Position numbers and translations under genes: made by a program
Part shown: positions 24,999 to 32,590 of the stretch, one piece after another
How the letters are laid out: each line of letters opens with the position of its first letter
Position numbering within the stretch: position 1 is the first letter of the stretch
The notes under the pieces: model-generated
What the model saw: the letters and a program-made list of their open reading frames with translations, nothing else
The model's database searches: none
Told to the model about the DNA's origin: nothing
Assembly (NCBI GenBank): GCA_012838385.1
Contig: DUPL01000032.1
Location: 1-37,299 of the forward strand
Length of the DNA: 37,299 bases
Source of the DNA: Clostridiaceae bacterium
GTDB taxonomy: Bacteria; Bacillota; Clostridia; UBA1212; DUPL01
Direction: 5' to 3'

Positions 24999-25847
24999 GT
25001 GCATAAAATGAGGATTATTGCACCTGTAATACTGCTTCTTACCATACTTTCCTTTCCTTTGATACTACATTTCAACAGGACAAAAAAAGAATACGCAGTG
25101 TACGTAAACGAGATAGAGACTGGAAACAGTATTATGGTAAATGGAAATATGGTGTACAGATGGGGACTCAAGCGGAACAAGGACGGAAAACCGCCGGAGG
25201 TCGGTACAAAGGAAGTTACAATGTTGCATAAATATGGGGGCAAATACATAGGAGACACATCGGAAAAAAAGATATACCTTACCTTTGACGAAGGATATGA
25301 GCAAGGGTATACCGAGAAGATATTGAATGTTCTTAGGGACAATGATGTAAAGGCGGTGTTTTTCGTTACAGGACCCTACCTGGATAAAAACCCGGAACTT
25401 ATCCGCAGGATGGTGGAGGAAGGTCACGAGGTGGGAAACCACACAGTCAATCATTATTCTCTGCCTACCAAGTCAGCCACTATAGTCGAAAAGGAAATAC
25501 TGGAGCTGGACCGGGTGTTTTATGAGAAATATGGAAAGCATATGAGGATGTTGAGACCACCCAGGGGTGAATATGATGAAAAGACCCTTAAGATTGCCAA
25601 AGATTTGAACCATACCTGCATACTATGGAGTTTTGCGTATCGGGATTGGCTTGTTGACAAACAGAAGGGAGCGGATCATGCCTACAAGATGATAATGGAT
25701 CATGTTCATAATGGGGCGGTTCTGCTTCTTCATGCCGTATCAAAGGACAATGCAGATGCTCTTGACAGGGTTATCAAGGATATAAAGCAGCAGGGATACA
25801 CGTTTGGAACCCCTGATGAGCTGATGAACGTGTCCGTGGGGAGGTAG
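24999..25847 (+). CDS. pdaA: Delta-lactam-biosynthetic de-N-acetylase PdaA
   Basis: A 282-residue polysaccharide deacetylase (NodB fold) of the PdaA type, which removes the acetyl group of muramic acid in spore cortex so that muramic delta-lactam can form. An N-terminal membrane helix (about 5-24) exports it. Catalytic and metal motifs: LTFDEGYE (Asp97), EVGNHTVNH (His148 and His152), RPPRGEYD, and LLHAVSKDN near the end. The TFDEGYE form is diagnostic for PdaA rather than general deacetylases. GTG 24999 follows GGGAGG by seven T. In Bacillus pdaA is a forespore (sigma G) gene. Six bases separate it from yqfC. Confidence 0.93.
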   Translation: MHKMRIIAPVILLLTILSFPLILHFNRTKKEYAVYVNEIETGNSIMVNGNMVYRWGLKRNKDGKPPEVGTKEVTMLHKYGGKYIGDTSEKKIYLTFDEGYEQGYTEKILNVLRDNDVKAVFFVTGPYLDKNPELIRRMVEEGHEVGNHTVNHYSLPTKSATIVEKEILELDRVFYEKYGKHMRMLRPPRGEYDEKTLKIAKDLNHTCILWSFAYRDWLVDKQKGADHAYKMIMDHVHNGAVLLLHAVSKDNADALDRVIKDIKQQGYTFGTPDELMNVSVGR

Positions 25848-25853
25848 CTTTTA

Positions 25854-26099
25854 GTGAAGAGTGAGATTTTTGGTTTTCCTTCAGATGTAATTACAGATAC
25901 TCCTTCAATTCGCTGGGTTGGAAAAAACACAGCCTGGGTAATAAATCACAAAGGCCTGAAGGAGTGCGATACAAATAGTGTTTTAATTAATACAAAGCTT
26001 GGGATTGTGTTGATTCAAGGTGCGGAACTCTATATTAAAGAAATCAATGCGGAATGTCTTCGCATAGAAGGCAGAATTGCCAGTATATCATACGTTTAA
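25854..26099 (+). CDS. yqfC: Sporulation protein YqfC, YabP family
   Basis: An 81-residue protein of the YabP/YqfC family, with FGFPSDVITDTPSIRWVGKN and a closing LRIEGRIASISY, a small beta-rich fold. In Bacillus yqfC is a mother-cell (sigma E) gene directly before yqfD, as here. Its molecular role is not settled. GTG start nine bases after GGGGAGG. Short but supported by size, sequence and position. Confidence 0.9.
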   Translation: MKSEIFGFPSDVITDTPSIRWVGKNTAWVINHKGLKECDTNSVLINTKLGIVLIQGAELYIKEINAECLRIEGRIASISYV

Positions 26100-26110
26100 G
26101 AGGAAAGATT

Positions 26111-27301
26111 ATGTGGTATAATATTCTATCTTATGTTATTATATCAGTATCAGGTTTGAAGCCTGAGAGATTTGTAAACATTTGTGCCAGAAGGAATATA
26201 AAGCTGTGGGGAATCAAAAGAATTGACAAAGATACCATTGTAATGTGTGTCAGTTCAACTGATTTCAGGAAAAGGATAAGACCTGTAGCTTTTAAGGCAA
26301 GGTGCAAAGTCAGGATTCTTGAGAAAAAAGGCCTGATTATTAAACTTTACAGGTATAGAAAAAGAAAAGTCCTGGCCGCTTCATTTGCCGTTGGCATTAT
26401 GTTGACAATGTTGCTTTGCTCCATGCTATGGAGTATAAGGATTGAGGGAGCTACCCCCATTGAGGAAATGCGCACAAGGCTTGTCCTATCCAGCATGGGA
26501 ATAAGACCTGGTGTGTTCATGCATAATATAGACAACAGCGAGCTGGCAGACACGCTTATGGACAACCAGCCGGGGATTGCCTGGGTGGGGGTAAGAAAAA
26601 GGGGAATCGTGCTTGAAATAACGCTGGCAAAAAGGCAGGAGTACAATGACAAAGGTACGGTTCCGGATGATGTGCATTGTGACGTGGTGGCAAAAAAAGA
26701 TGCAGTAGTAAGCAAGATTGTACCCGAACAAGGCACCGCTCTCGTTACAATAGACACCACCGTCACAAAAGGACAGAAACTGATTGCAGGATGGGTTGTG
26801 CAGATGGATGAGGAAGGAAAGGAGCACAAAAGACCCGTTCATGCAAGAGGAATAGTAAAGGGTATTGTCTGGCATTCCGTTGAAATACCAATAGAAACGC
26901 AGCATGAAAGGATTGTGGCAACTGGTAAGGAAAAGACATTGACGACAATAAACTTTTTTGGGATAAACATAGGACTTCCCGGCAAAAAAAATCCTTACGA
27001 CAGCTACAGCAGTGTAACTTTTGAGCAATATCTCACTCTGCCCAGCGGAAAAGAGATGCCCATGGGAATAGTTAAGACGAAGATAATGGAAACTAGGAAG
27101 GAAACAGTAATATTGAGCTATGAGGAGGCACTTGAGGCAACCCGGCTCAGAGCCATGGAACTTATAGACAACATGATACCGGATGATGCCGATATTTTAG
27201 AGACATTTTTTGAAATAAGAAAGACGGAGGAGGGTGTGTTTCTGTATATGGCATGTGAATGTGAAGAGAACATTGGTGTAGAGGTGGCAGTTGGTGATTG
27301 A
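26111..27301 (+). CDS. yqfD: Sporulation protein YqfD
   Basis: A 396-residue protein of the YqfD family, known to be needed for efficient sporulation and linked to the SpoIVA/coat and engulfment stage. The N-terminal domain (about 1-80) begins MWYNILSYVIISVSGLKPER; a membrane helix lies at about 87-108 (VLAASFAVGIMLTMLLCSML); the rest is extracytoplasmic. The start is ATG 26111, since the longer open frame back to 26054 would overlap yqfC; AGAGGA lies upstream. The 3' end overlaps phoH by eight bases. Confidence 0.92.
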   Translation: MWYNILSYVIISVSGLKPERFVNICARRNIKLWGIKRIDKDTIVMCVSSTDFRKRIRPVAFKARCKVRILEKKGLIIKLYRYRKRKVLAASFAVGIMLTMLLCSMLWSIRIEGATPIEEMRTRLVLSSMGIRPGVFMHNIDNSELADTLMDNQPGIAWVGVRKRGIVLEITLAKRQEYNDKGTVPDDVHCDVVAKKDAVVSKIVPEQGTALVTIDTTVTKGQKLIAGWVVQMDEEGKEHKRPVHARGIVKGIVWHSVEIPIETQHERIVATGKEKTLTTINFFGINIGLPGKKNPYDSYSSVTFEQYLTLPSGKEMPMGIVKTKIMETRKETVILSYEEALEATRLRAMELIDNMIPDDADILETFFEIRKTEEGVFLYMACECEENIGVEVAVGD

Positions 27302-28274
27302 AAAAACAATAACTCCTACCCACGGAGACGATATTTCTGGAATATTCGGTAACAGGGATGAAAACGTTCTTGTTATAGAAGATGCATTCTCAGTAAGGAT
27401 CTCACTCCGCAATGACGAAATAAGCATAACCGGGGATGATGAGGACAGGACTGTAAAGGCCGAAAGCGTTCTCAGAAGGATGCTTGAATTGTCTTCGGAA
27501 GGAGAACTCATAACGAAGCAGATGACAGCGTATCTATGCGACTTGGCGCAGGAAGGCGGTATTGCCCAGGTAAAACAGTATACCCAGGATGCAATAATTA
27601 TAACGGCAAGAGGAAAACAACTAAAAGCCAAAACCAACGGTCAGAAAAAATATGTACAAGCCATCGAAAACAGTACTGTTACCTTTGGTATAGGTCCTGC
27701 CGGTACAGGCAAGACTTATCTTGCAGTTGCCATGGCTGTCAAGGCTTTCAAGAATCATGAGGTTTCCCGAATAATTCTGACAAGACCTGCGGTGGAAGCA
27801 GGGGAGAAGCTTGGATTTCTACCTGGAGATTTGCAGAACAAAGTGGACCCTTATCTCAGGCCTCTTTATGATGCCCTTTATGACATAATGGGCATGGAGA
27901 GCTATTCCAAGAATTTTGAAAAGGGCGCGATTGAGGTGGCCCCCCTTGCATATATGAGAGGACGCACCCTGGATGATTCCTTTATTATCCTTGACGAGGC
28001 TCAGAATACCACCCAGGAGCAGCTTAAAATGTTCCTTACCAGAATTGGCTACGGCTCAAAAGCGGTGGTTACGGGAGATGTAACTCAAATCGATCTTCCA
28101 AAGGACAAGAAGTCCGGTTTGAAGAGTGCTCACAGGATACTGCAAGGTATAGATGGCATTGAGTTTGTAAATCTTACTGAAAAAGACGTGGTAAGACACG
28201 AACTTGTTCAGAGGATAATCAAGGCGTATGAAGTTTATGAGAATGGAAAAGGGAAGAGTAAACGAGGCGAGTAA
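27294..28274 (+). CDS. phoH: PhoH family ATPase (YbeZ type)
   Basis: A 326-residue P-loop ATPase. A KH-like N-terminal region (about 1-115) is followed by the PhoH domain with Walker A GPAGTGKT (about 134-141) and Walker B FIILDEAQN (about 230-238). PhoH/YbeZ proteins work with YbeY in RNA and ribosome quality control, and ybeY follows here with a one-base overlap, as in many bacteria. The start is GTG 27294, with AGGTGG upstream; TTG 27291 is an alternative one codon earlier. Confidence 0.94.
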   Translation: MIEKTITPTHGDDISGIFGNRDENVLVIEDAFSVRISLRNDEISITGDDEDRTVKAESVLRRMLELSSEGELITKQMTAYLCDLAQEGGIAQVKQYTQDAIIITARGKQLKAKTNGQKKYVQAIENSTVTFGIGPAGTGKTYLAVAMAVKAFKNHEVSRIILTRPAVEAGEKLGFLPGDLQNKVDPYLRPLYDALYDIMGMESYSKNFEKGAIEVAPLAYMRGRTLDDSFIILDEAQNTTQEQLKMFLTRIGYGSKAVVTGDVTQIDLPKDKKSGLKSAHRILQGIDGIEFVNLTEKDVVRHELVQRIIKAYEVYENGKGKSKRGE

Positions 28275-28771
28275 TGGTGGATGTGGATTTTGAATTTATG
28301 GGGAAGTTTGCTGATTTGAATGAAGAAGCACGCAAAAGATACATGATGATTTGCAATGATGTATTGAAAAGTGCGGACTATCTTCTGGATGGATCGGATT
28401 TTGAAGTTTGCATAATCTTTGCAGACAACGATGTAATACAGGAAATAAATAAAGAATACAGGGGCATGGACAAGCCTACGGATGTATTGTCTTTTCCCCA
28501 GTTTGATCTGTGTGACGGAGAAGGATATATTGACGAAGAACTTCTTTGTCCGGAAACAGGCAAGGCTTTTTTGGGCGATATTATTGTATCTTTGGACAAG
28601 GCTTGCGAGCAGGCAGAAGAGTATGGGCACGATAAAGAGCGGGAAGTTGCGTTTTTAGTGGTTCATGGTTTTCTGCATCTTTTGGGTTTTGACCATGATA
28701 CTAAAGAGAGGGAAGAACTTATGCTTGAGAATGCATATGGAATATTGAATACTGCGGGATTTAAAAGGTAG
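28274..28771 (+). CDS. ybeY: Endoribonuclease YbeY
   Basis: A 165-residue metal-dependent endoribonuclease involved in 16S rRNA 3' end maturation and ribosome quality control. The zinc site H-x3-H-x5-H is present as His131, His135 and His141 (HGFLHLLGFDH). The upstream TDVLSFPQ (about 69-76) is also conserved. The ATG overlaps the phoH stop by one base. It is followed after seven bases by era; the dgkA and cdd genes often found between them are absent. Confidence 0.95.
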   Translation: MVDVDFEFMGKFADLNEEARKRYMMICNDVLKSADYLLDGSDFEVCIIFADNDVIQEINKEYRGMDKPTDVLSFPQFDLCDGEGYIDEELLCPETGKAFLGDIIVSLDKACEQAEEYGHDKEREVAFLVVHGFLHLLGFDHDTKEREELMLENAYGILNTAGFKR

Positions 28772-28778
28772 GTGGGTT

Positions 28779-29672
28779 ATGTTCAGATCAGGATTTGTTT
28801 CACTTGTAGGAAGAGCAAATGTGGGTAAATCAACTTTGCTTAACGCAATAATGGGGCAGAAGGTGTCAATTGTGTCCCGAAAACCCCAGACCACTCGCAA
28901 CAATGTAAGGGCAATTGCAACGGGTGAAGACTATCAGATAGTGTTTATTGACACTCCAGGCATGCACAAGCCGAAAAACAAGCTTGGAGAGTTCATGGTA
29001 AGCAGCGTGCACAGTGCCACAAAGGACATTGATGCTGTTGTTTATGTGTTCGATGCCAACGTAAAGGCGATACCTAAAGGCGATTTGGATTTAATAGAGA
29101 TGATGAAGAATGTTGAAGTACCAATATTTCTTGTCTTAAACAAGGTGGATCTGGTGGTTAAGGAGAATTTGCTTGTCCTGATTGACGAGTTGTCAAAGCT
29201 TCTTAATCCAAAAGCCATAATCCCCATATCAGCTTTAAAGAACGACGGCGTGGACATATTGGTGGAGGAGATAAAAAAGATTTTGCCCAAAGGACCAAAG
29301 TATTACCCCGATGACATGTTCGTGGACAGCACATTGAGAGAATTGGTTGCAGAAGTTATCAGGGAAAAGGTGCTTTCGTTCACCAGCGAGGAAGTTCCCC
29401 ATGGTGTGGGTGTTGAAGTCATACAGTTCACGGAGCCCACAAGGCCAAACGGTGTTTATCATATTGAAGCAACCATATACTGTGAGAAGAACAGCCACAA
29501 GGGTATCTTGATTGGCAAAGAGGGCAGAATGCTCAAACGAATCGGCCAGACCGCAAGGGTTGATATTGAAAATCTGGTTGGCGGACAGGTTAATCTTAAG
29601 CTTTGGGTAAAGGTAAAGGATGACTGGAGAAACAACTCATACATGTTAAAGGAGCTTGGTTACAAGGAATAG
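28779..29672 (+). CDS. era: GTPase Era
   Basis: A 297-residue GTPase that binds the 3' end of 16S rRNA and checks 30S subunit assembly. GTP-binding motifs: GRANVGKS (11-18), the PQTTR switch (36-40), DTPG (58-61) and NKVD (121-124). The C-terminal KH domain (about 205-290) has IGKEGRMLKRIG. Three bases separate it from recO. Confidence 0.97.
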   Translation: MFRSGFVSLVGRANVGKSTLLNAIMGQKVSIVSRKPQTTRNNVRAIATGEDYQIVFIDTPGMHKPKNKLGEFMVSSVHSATKDIDAVVYVFDANVKAIPKGDLDLIEMMKNVEVPIFLVLNKVDLVVKENLLVLIDELSKLLNPKAIIPISALKNDGVDILVEEIKKILPKGPKYYPDDMFVDSTLRELVAEVIREKVLSFTSEEVPHGVGVEVIQFTEPTRPNGVYHIEATIYCEKNSHKGILIGKEGRMLKRIGQTARVDIENLVGGQVNLKLWVKVKDDWRNNSYMLKELGYKE

Positions 29673-29675
29673 CAT

Positions 29676-30389
29676 ATGAGGAATCTGAAAGTAAACGGAA
29701 TAGTGTTAAGAGAAGGAGAGTTTGGAGAGGGCGACAAGATTCTCACCGTGTTTTCCGACACAAATGGAATTATCAGTGTCAGGGCAAGGCGCGCAAAAAG
29801 AACCGGTTACAGGTATCTTGCCTCTGTACAGCCCTTTGCCTACAGCTCTTTTGAGCTGTACAAGGGAAGAAGCATGTACAGTTTGAATAGTGCCCAGCTG
29901 ATTGAACCATTTTTCAACCTGAGGAATGACCTGGATGTGTTGTTTACCGCCGGAGACATGGCAAGAATCTGCTTGACAATGATACAGCAGGAAATGCCAG
30001 AGCCTGAAAGTCTAAGGCTTCTTTTAAACTGTTTACATTTTCTGAATACAGGAAAAATGGATTACAAGCTTGTTTACGACATTTTCAGGCTTAGAATGCT
30101 GACACTGCAGGGTTTTGCACCGGTTATATCGAGCTGTGGAATTTGCGAGAGAAAACCAGAAGGGCAGGACCTTGTTTTTTCTGTGGCGGAAAAATCCATA
30201 TTCTGCTCTGAATGTGCAAAAAGCAATATGGTAGATAACGTGGAACTGGATTATGACACGTTGGCTGCAATATTGTACATATGCAATTCAAAGCTGGAGA
30301 AAGTGTTCAGCGTGTCAGTTTCCGATAATGTTGAGCAGCTTCTGGATTACATAAGCGGGATGCTTGTAAAGTCCTGTCTTGAGAAATAA
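29676..30389 (+). CDS. recO: DNA repair protein RecO
   Basis: A 237-residue RecO, which helps load RecA on single-stranded DNA with RecF and RecR. An N-terminal OB fold (about 1-80; VNGIVLREGEFGEGDKIL) is followed by a helical domain and a zinc finger with Cys154, Cys157, Cys177 and Cys180. Position after era is the standard Firmicutes order. Confidence 0.95.
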   Translation: MRNLKVNGIVLREGEFGEGDKILTVFSDTNGIISVRARRAKRTGYRYLASVQPFAYSSFELYKGRSMYSLNSAQLIEPFFNLRNDLDVLFTAGDMARICLTMIQQEMPEPESLRLLLNCLHFLNTGKMDYKLVYDIFRLRMLTLQGFAPVISSCGICERKPEGQDLVFSVAEKSIFCSECAKSNMVDNVELDYDTLAAILYICNSKLEKVFSVSVSDNVEQLLDYISGMLVKSCLEK

Positions 30390-30407
30390 AGGGAAAGAGG
30401 TATATTT

Positions 30408-31559
30408 ATGAGATATTATCTTGTTGTCATAGACAGCTTTGGAATAGGAGCCGACAGTGTTTGCGGGGAGTATGGTGATTGCGGTTCAAATACCGCACTG
30501 TCTGCAAGCAGGGCGATAGAGGGTGAAAAATGGAGATTTCTCGTCAGAATGGGCCTTGGAAATTCATGCAAAACCCTTGGGGTTGAGCTTGAGGGATGTG
30601 AAGAGGTTGACAATCCAATTGCAAATTATGCGGTGCTTGAAAAAAGAGGAGGCGGCAAGGATACCCAGACCGGACACTGGGAGCTTGCAGGCATGAACCT
30701 CGATTTCACATTGACCATATTTCCGCCCGAATATCCATCATTTCCTGAAGAGCTTGTAAAAAGGCTTGAAAAGGAAACTGGAAGAAAAGTAATTGGCAAC
30801 AAGAGTGTGTCAGGAACGAAAATCATAAAAGAGCTTGGAAAGGAGCATATGGAGACAGGTTCAATAATCTGCTATACGTCTGCGGATTCCGTGTTTCAGA
30901 TAGCGGCTCATGAAGAGGTGGTTCCTCTGGAAGAACTTTATGACATATGCGAGAAGGCAAGGAGAATATGTGATGATTACAAAGTGGGAAGAGTGATTGC
31001 AAGACCGTTTGTAGGGAATGAAAAGGATGGTTTTGTAAGGACGAAGAATAGAAAAGACTACAGTATTGAACTCCCCAACAAGACACTTATGGAGGATAAG
31101 CTTCATTCTTTGGATGTAAGTGTTGTTGCTGTGGGAAAGATATGGGACATTTTCGACGGCAAAGGCATTGATGTAAATTATCCGGACAAGGGGAACGAGG
31201 CATGTCTTGACAGGGTGGAGAAAATTGCAAGGACAAGGACAGACAAAAAGGAGTTTGTGTTTGTCAATCTTGTAGATACCGATATGCTTTACGGACACAG
31301 AAGGGATCCATTGGGGTACTGTAACGAGGTTGAAAGAGTATCAAGGAGACTTGAAGAAATATTTTATCTTCTGGATGATGGTGATATGCTTTGCCTAACT
31401 GCGGATCACGGATGCGATCCTGGTTTCAAAGGTACTGACCATACCAGGGAATACGTGCCTTTTTTGGAATGCTCGAAAAGAGAAAATAAGGGCGAATATC
31501 TGGGACTTGTTAACGGTTTTGATTTTGCAATCAAAAGAGCAATAAAATATTTTGGATGA
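30408..31559 (+). CDS. deoB: Phosphopentomutase
   Basis: A 383-residue metalloenzyme of the alkaline phosphatase superfamily that interconverts ribose 1- and 5-phosphates (and the deoxy forms) in nucleoside salvage. All active-site residues known from the Bacillus cereus enzyme are present at matching spacing: Asp9, the phosphorylated Thr86 (GKDTQTGHWE), Asp292, His297, Asp333, His334 and His345. One oddity is ADHGCDP where DHGNDP is usual; the changed residue is not a ligand. AAAGAGG precedes the ATG. It is the last gene of the long plus-strand run; a new promoter follows. Confidence 0.93.
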   Translation: MRYYLVVIDSFGIGADSVCGEYGDCGSNTALSASRAIEGEKWRFLVRMGLGNSCKTLGVELEGCEEVDNPIANYAVLEKRGGGKDTQTGHWELAGMNLDFTLTIFPPEYPSFPEELVKRLEKETGRKVIGNKSVSGTKIIKELGKEHMETGSIICYTSADSVFQIAAHEEVVPLEELYDICEKARRICDDYKVGRVIARPFVGNEKDGFVRTKNRKDYSIELPNKTLMEDKLHSLDVSVVAVGKIWDIFDGKGIDVNYPDKGNEACLDRVEKIARTRTDKKEFVFVNLVDTDMLYGHRRDPLGYCNEVERVSRRLEEIFYLLDDGDMLCLTADHGCDPGFKGTDHTREYVPFLECSKRENKGEYLGLVNGFDFAIKRAIKYFG

Positions 31560-31563
31560 TAAT

Positions 31564-31592
31564 TTGCATATTGTTTTTCTAAGAGATATAAT
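31564..31592 (+). promoter_or_regulatory. Promoter of the yhaM-addB unit
   Basis: TTGCAT (31564-31569), 17 bases, TATAAT (31587-31592), near consensus, followed by AAAGGAG eight bases before the start codon. No terminator was seen between deoB and this promoter. Confidence 0.7.
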
Positions 31593-31618
31593 TTAGTAAA
31601 AATAAAGGAGTCGGATGA

Positions 31619-32587
31619 ATGGCTGATAGAAACAAAAAGAAAGTTATTGATTTAAAACCCGGGGATATTGCTGAAGGATACTTTTACATAAAAGTATCCG
31701 AGCAAAAGCAAACAACTACCAACAACAGATACATGAACTTTACTTTTGCGGACAATACGGGTGAAATCAACGCAAAACTTTGGGATTGGGATGACGATAA
31801 TGTGACAAGGTTTGCTGCAGGTACTGTGGTATGGGCAAAGGGTCAGGTTATTGACTGGCAGGGACAGCTTCAATTCAAGATTGACAGAATAAGGAGGACT
31901 GTAGAAGCCGACAATGTCAATCCCGAGGAATTTATACCTAGCGCTCCATATCAGGGCGAGGAGATGTATGAAATTGTTGAAAAGACAGTCCTTGGAATGG
32001 AGAATGCGGAGATTGCAACCCTTGTAATGGCAGTTCTTGAAAAGTACAAGAACCAGCTAATATATTTTCCTGCAGCCAAGAAGAATCATCATTCGGTTCG
32101 CTGTGGACTTTTGTACCACATAACCACAATGCTTAAAAATGCCAAGGCGCTTTCTGAAACTTACGACTTTCTCAACAAGGACCTTTTGTATGCCGGAGTC
32201 ATACTGCACGATATTGGAAAGATTGAGGAAATGGAAGTTTCGGAATACGGCATTGTTTCGGACTATACAACTGAAGGGATAATGCTGGGGCATTTGATTC
32301 AGGGTATAAAGATTGTAAGTGAGACAGGAAATGAGCTGGGTATAAACAGTGAAATTATAATGCTGCTTGAGCATATGATACTTGCACATCATTATGAGCC
32401 GGAATATGGAAGTCCAAAATACCCAATGATACCGGAAGCGGAAATGCTTCATTATCTCGACGTTATGGATGCCCGCATGTATGACATGGCAAAGGCATAT
32501 GAAACAACCGATACAGGCAAATTCAGTGAAAGAATATGGTCGCTCAACAATAGACAGGTTTACAGGCATGACGTAAAGAAGGGGTAG
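31619..32587 (+). CDS. yhaM: 3'-5' exoribonuclease YhaM family protein (OB fold and HD domain)
   Basis: A 322-residue protein with an N-terminal OB fold (about 10-95; GYFYIKVSEQKQTTT, GEINAKLWDW) that would bind nucleic acid and a C-terminal HD phosphohydrolase domain with HHSVRCGLLYH (about 157-167) and ILHDIGK (His197, Asp198). YhaM trims RNA, and also DNA, from the 3' end. Length matches the family (~315). First gene of a unit with addB, three bases upstream of it. Assignment by domain order; substrate not provable. Confidence 0.9.
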   Translation: MADRNKKKVIDLKPGDIAEGYFYIKVSEQKQTTTNNRYMNFTFADNTGEINAKLWDWDDDNVTRFAAGTVVWAKGQVIDWQGQLQFKIDRIRRTVEADNVNPEEFIPSAPYQGEEMYEIVEKTVLGMENAEIATLVMAVLEKYKNQLIYFPAAKKNHHSVRCGLLYHITTMLKNAKALSETYDFLNKDLLYAGVILHDIGKIEEMEVSEYGIVSDYTTEGIMLGHLIQGIKIVSETGNELGINSEIIMLLEHMILAHHYEPEYGSPKYPMIPEAEMLHYLDVMDARMYDMAKAYETTDTGKFSERIWSLNNRQVYRHDVKKG

Positions 32588-32590
32588 AAT

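Noticed and set aside
26054..26110. Longer N-terminus for YqfD starting at 26054
   Set aside because: It would overlap yqfC in another frame and adds residues unlike the family; ATG 26111 starts at the conserved N-terminus.
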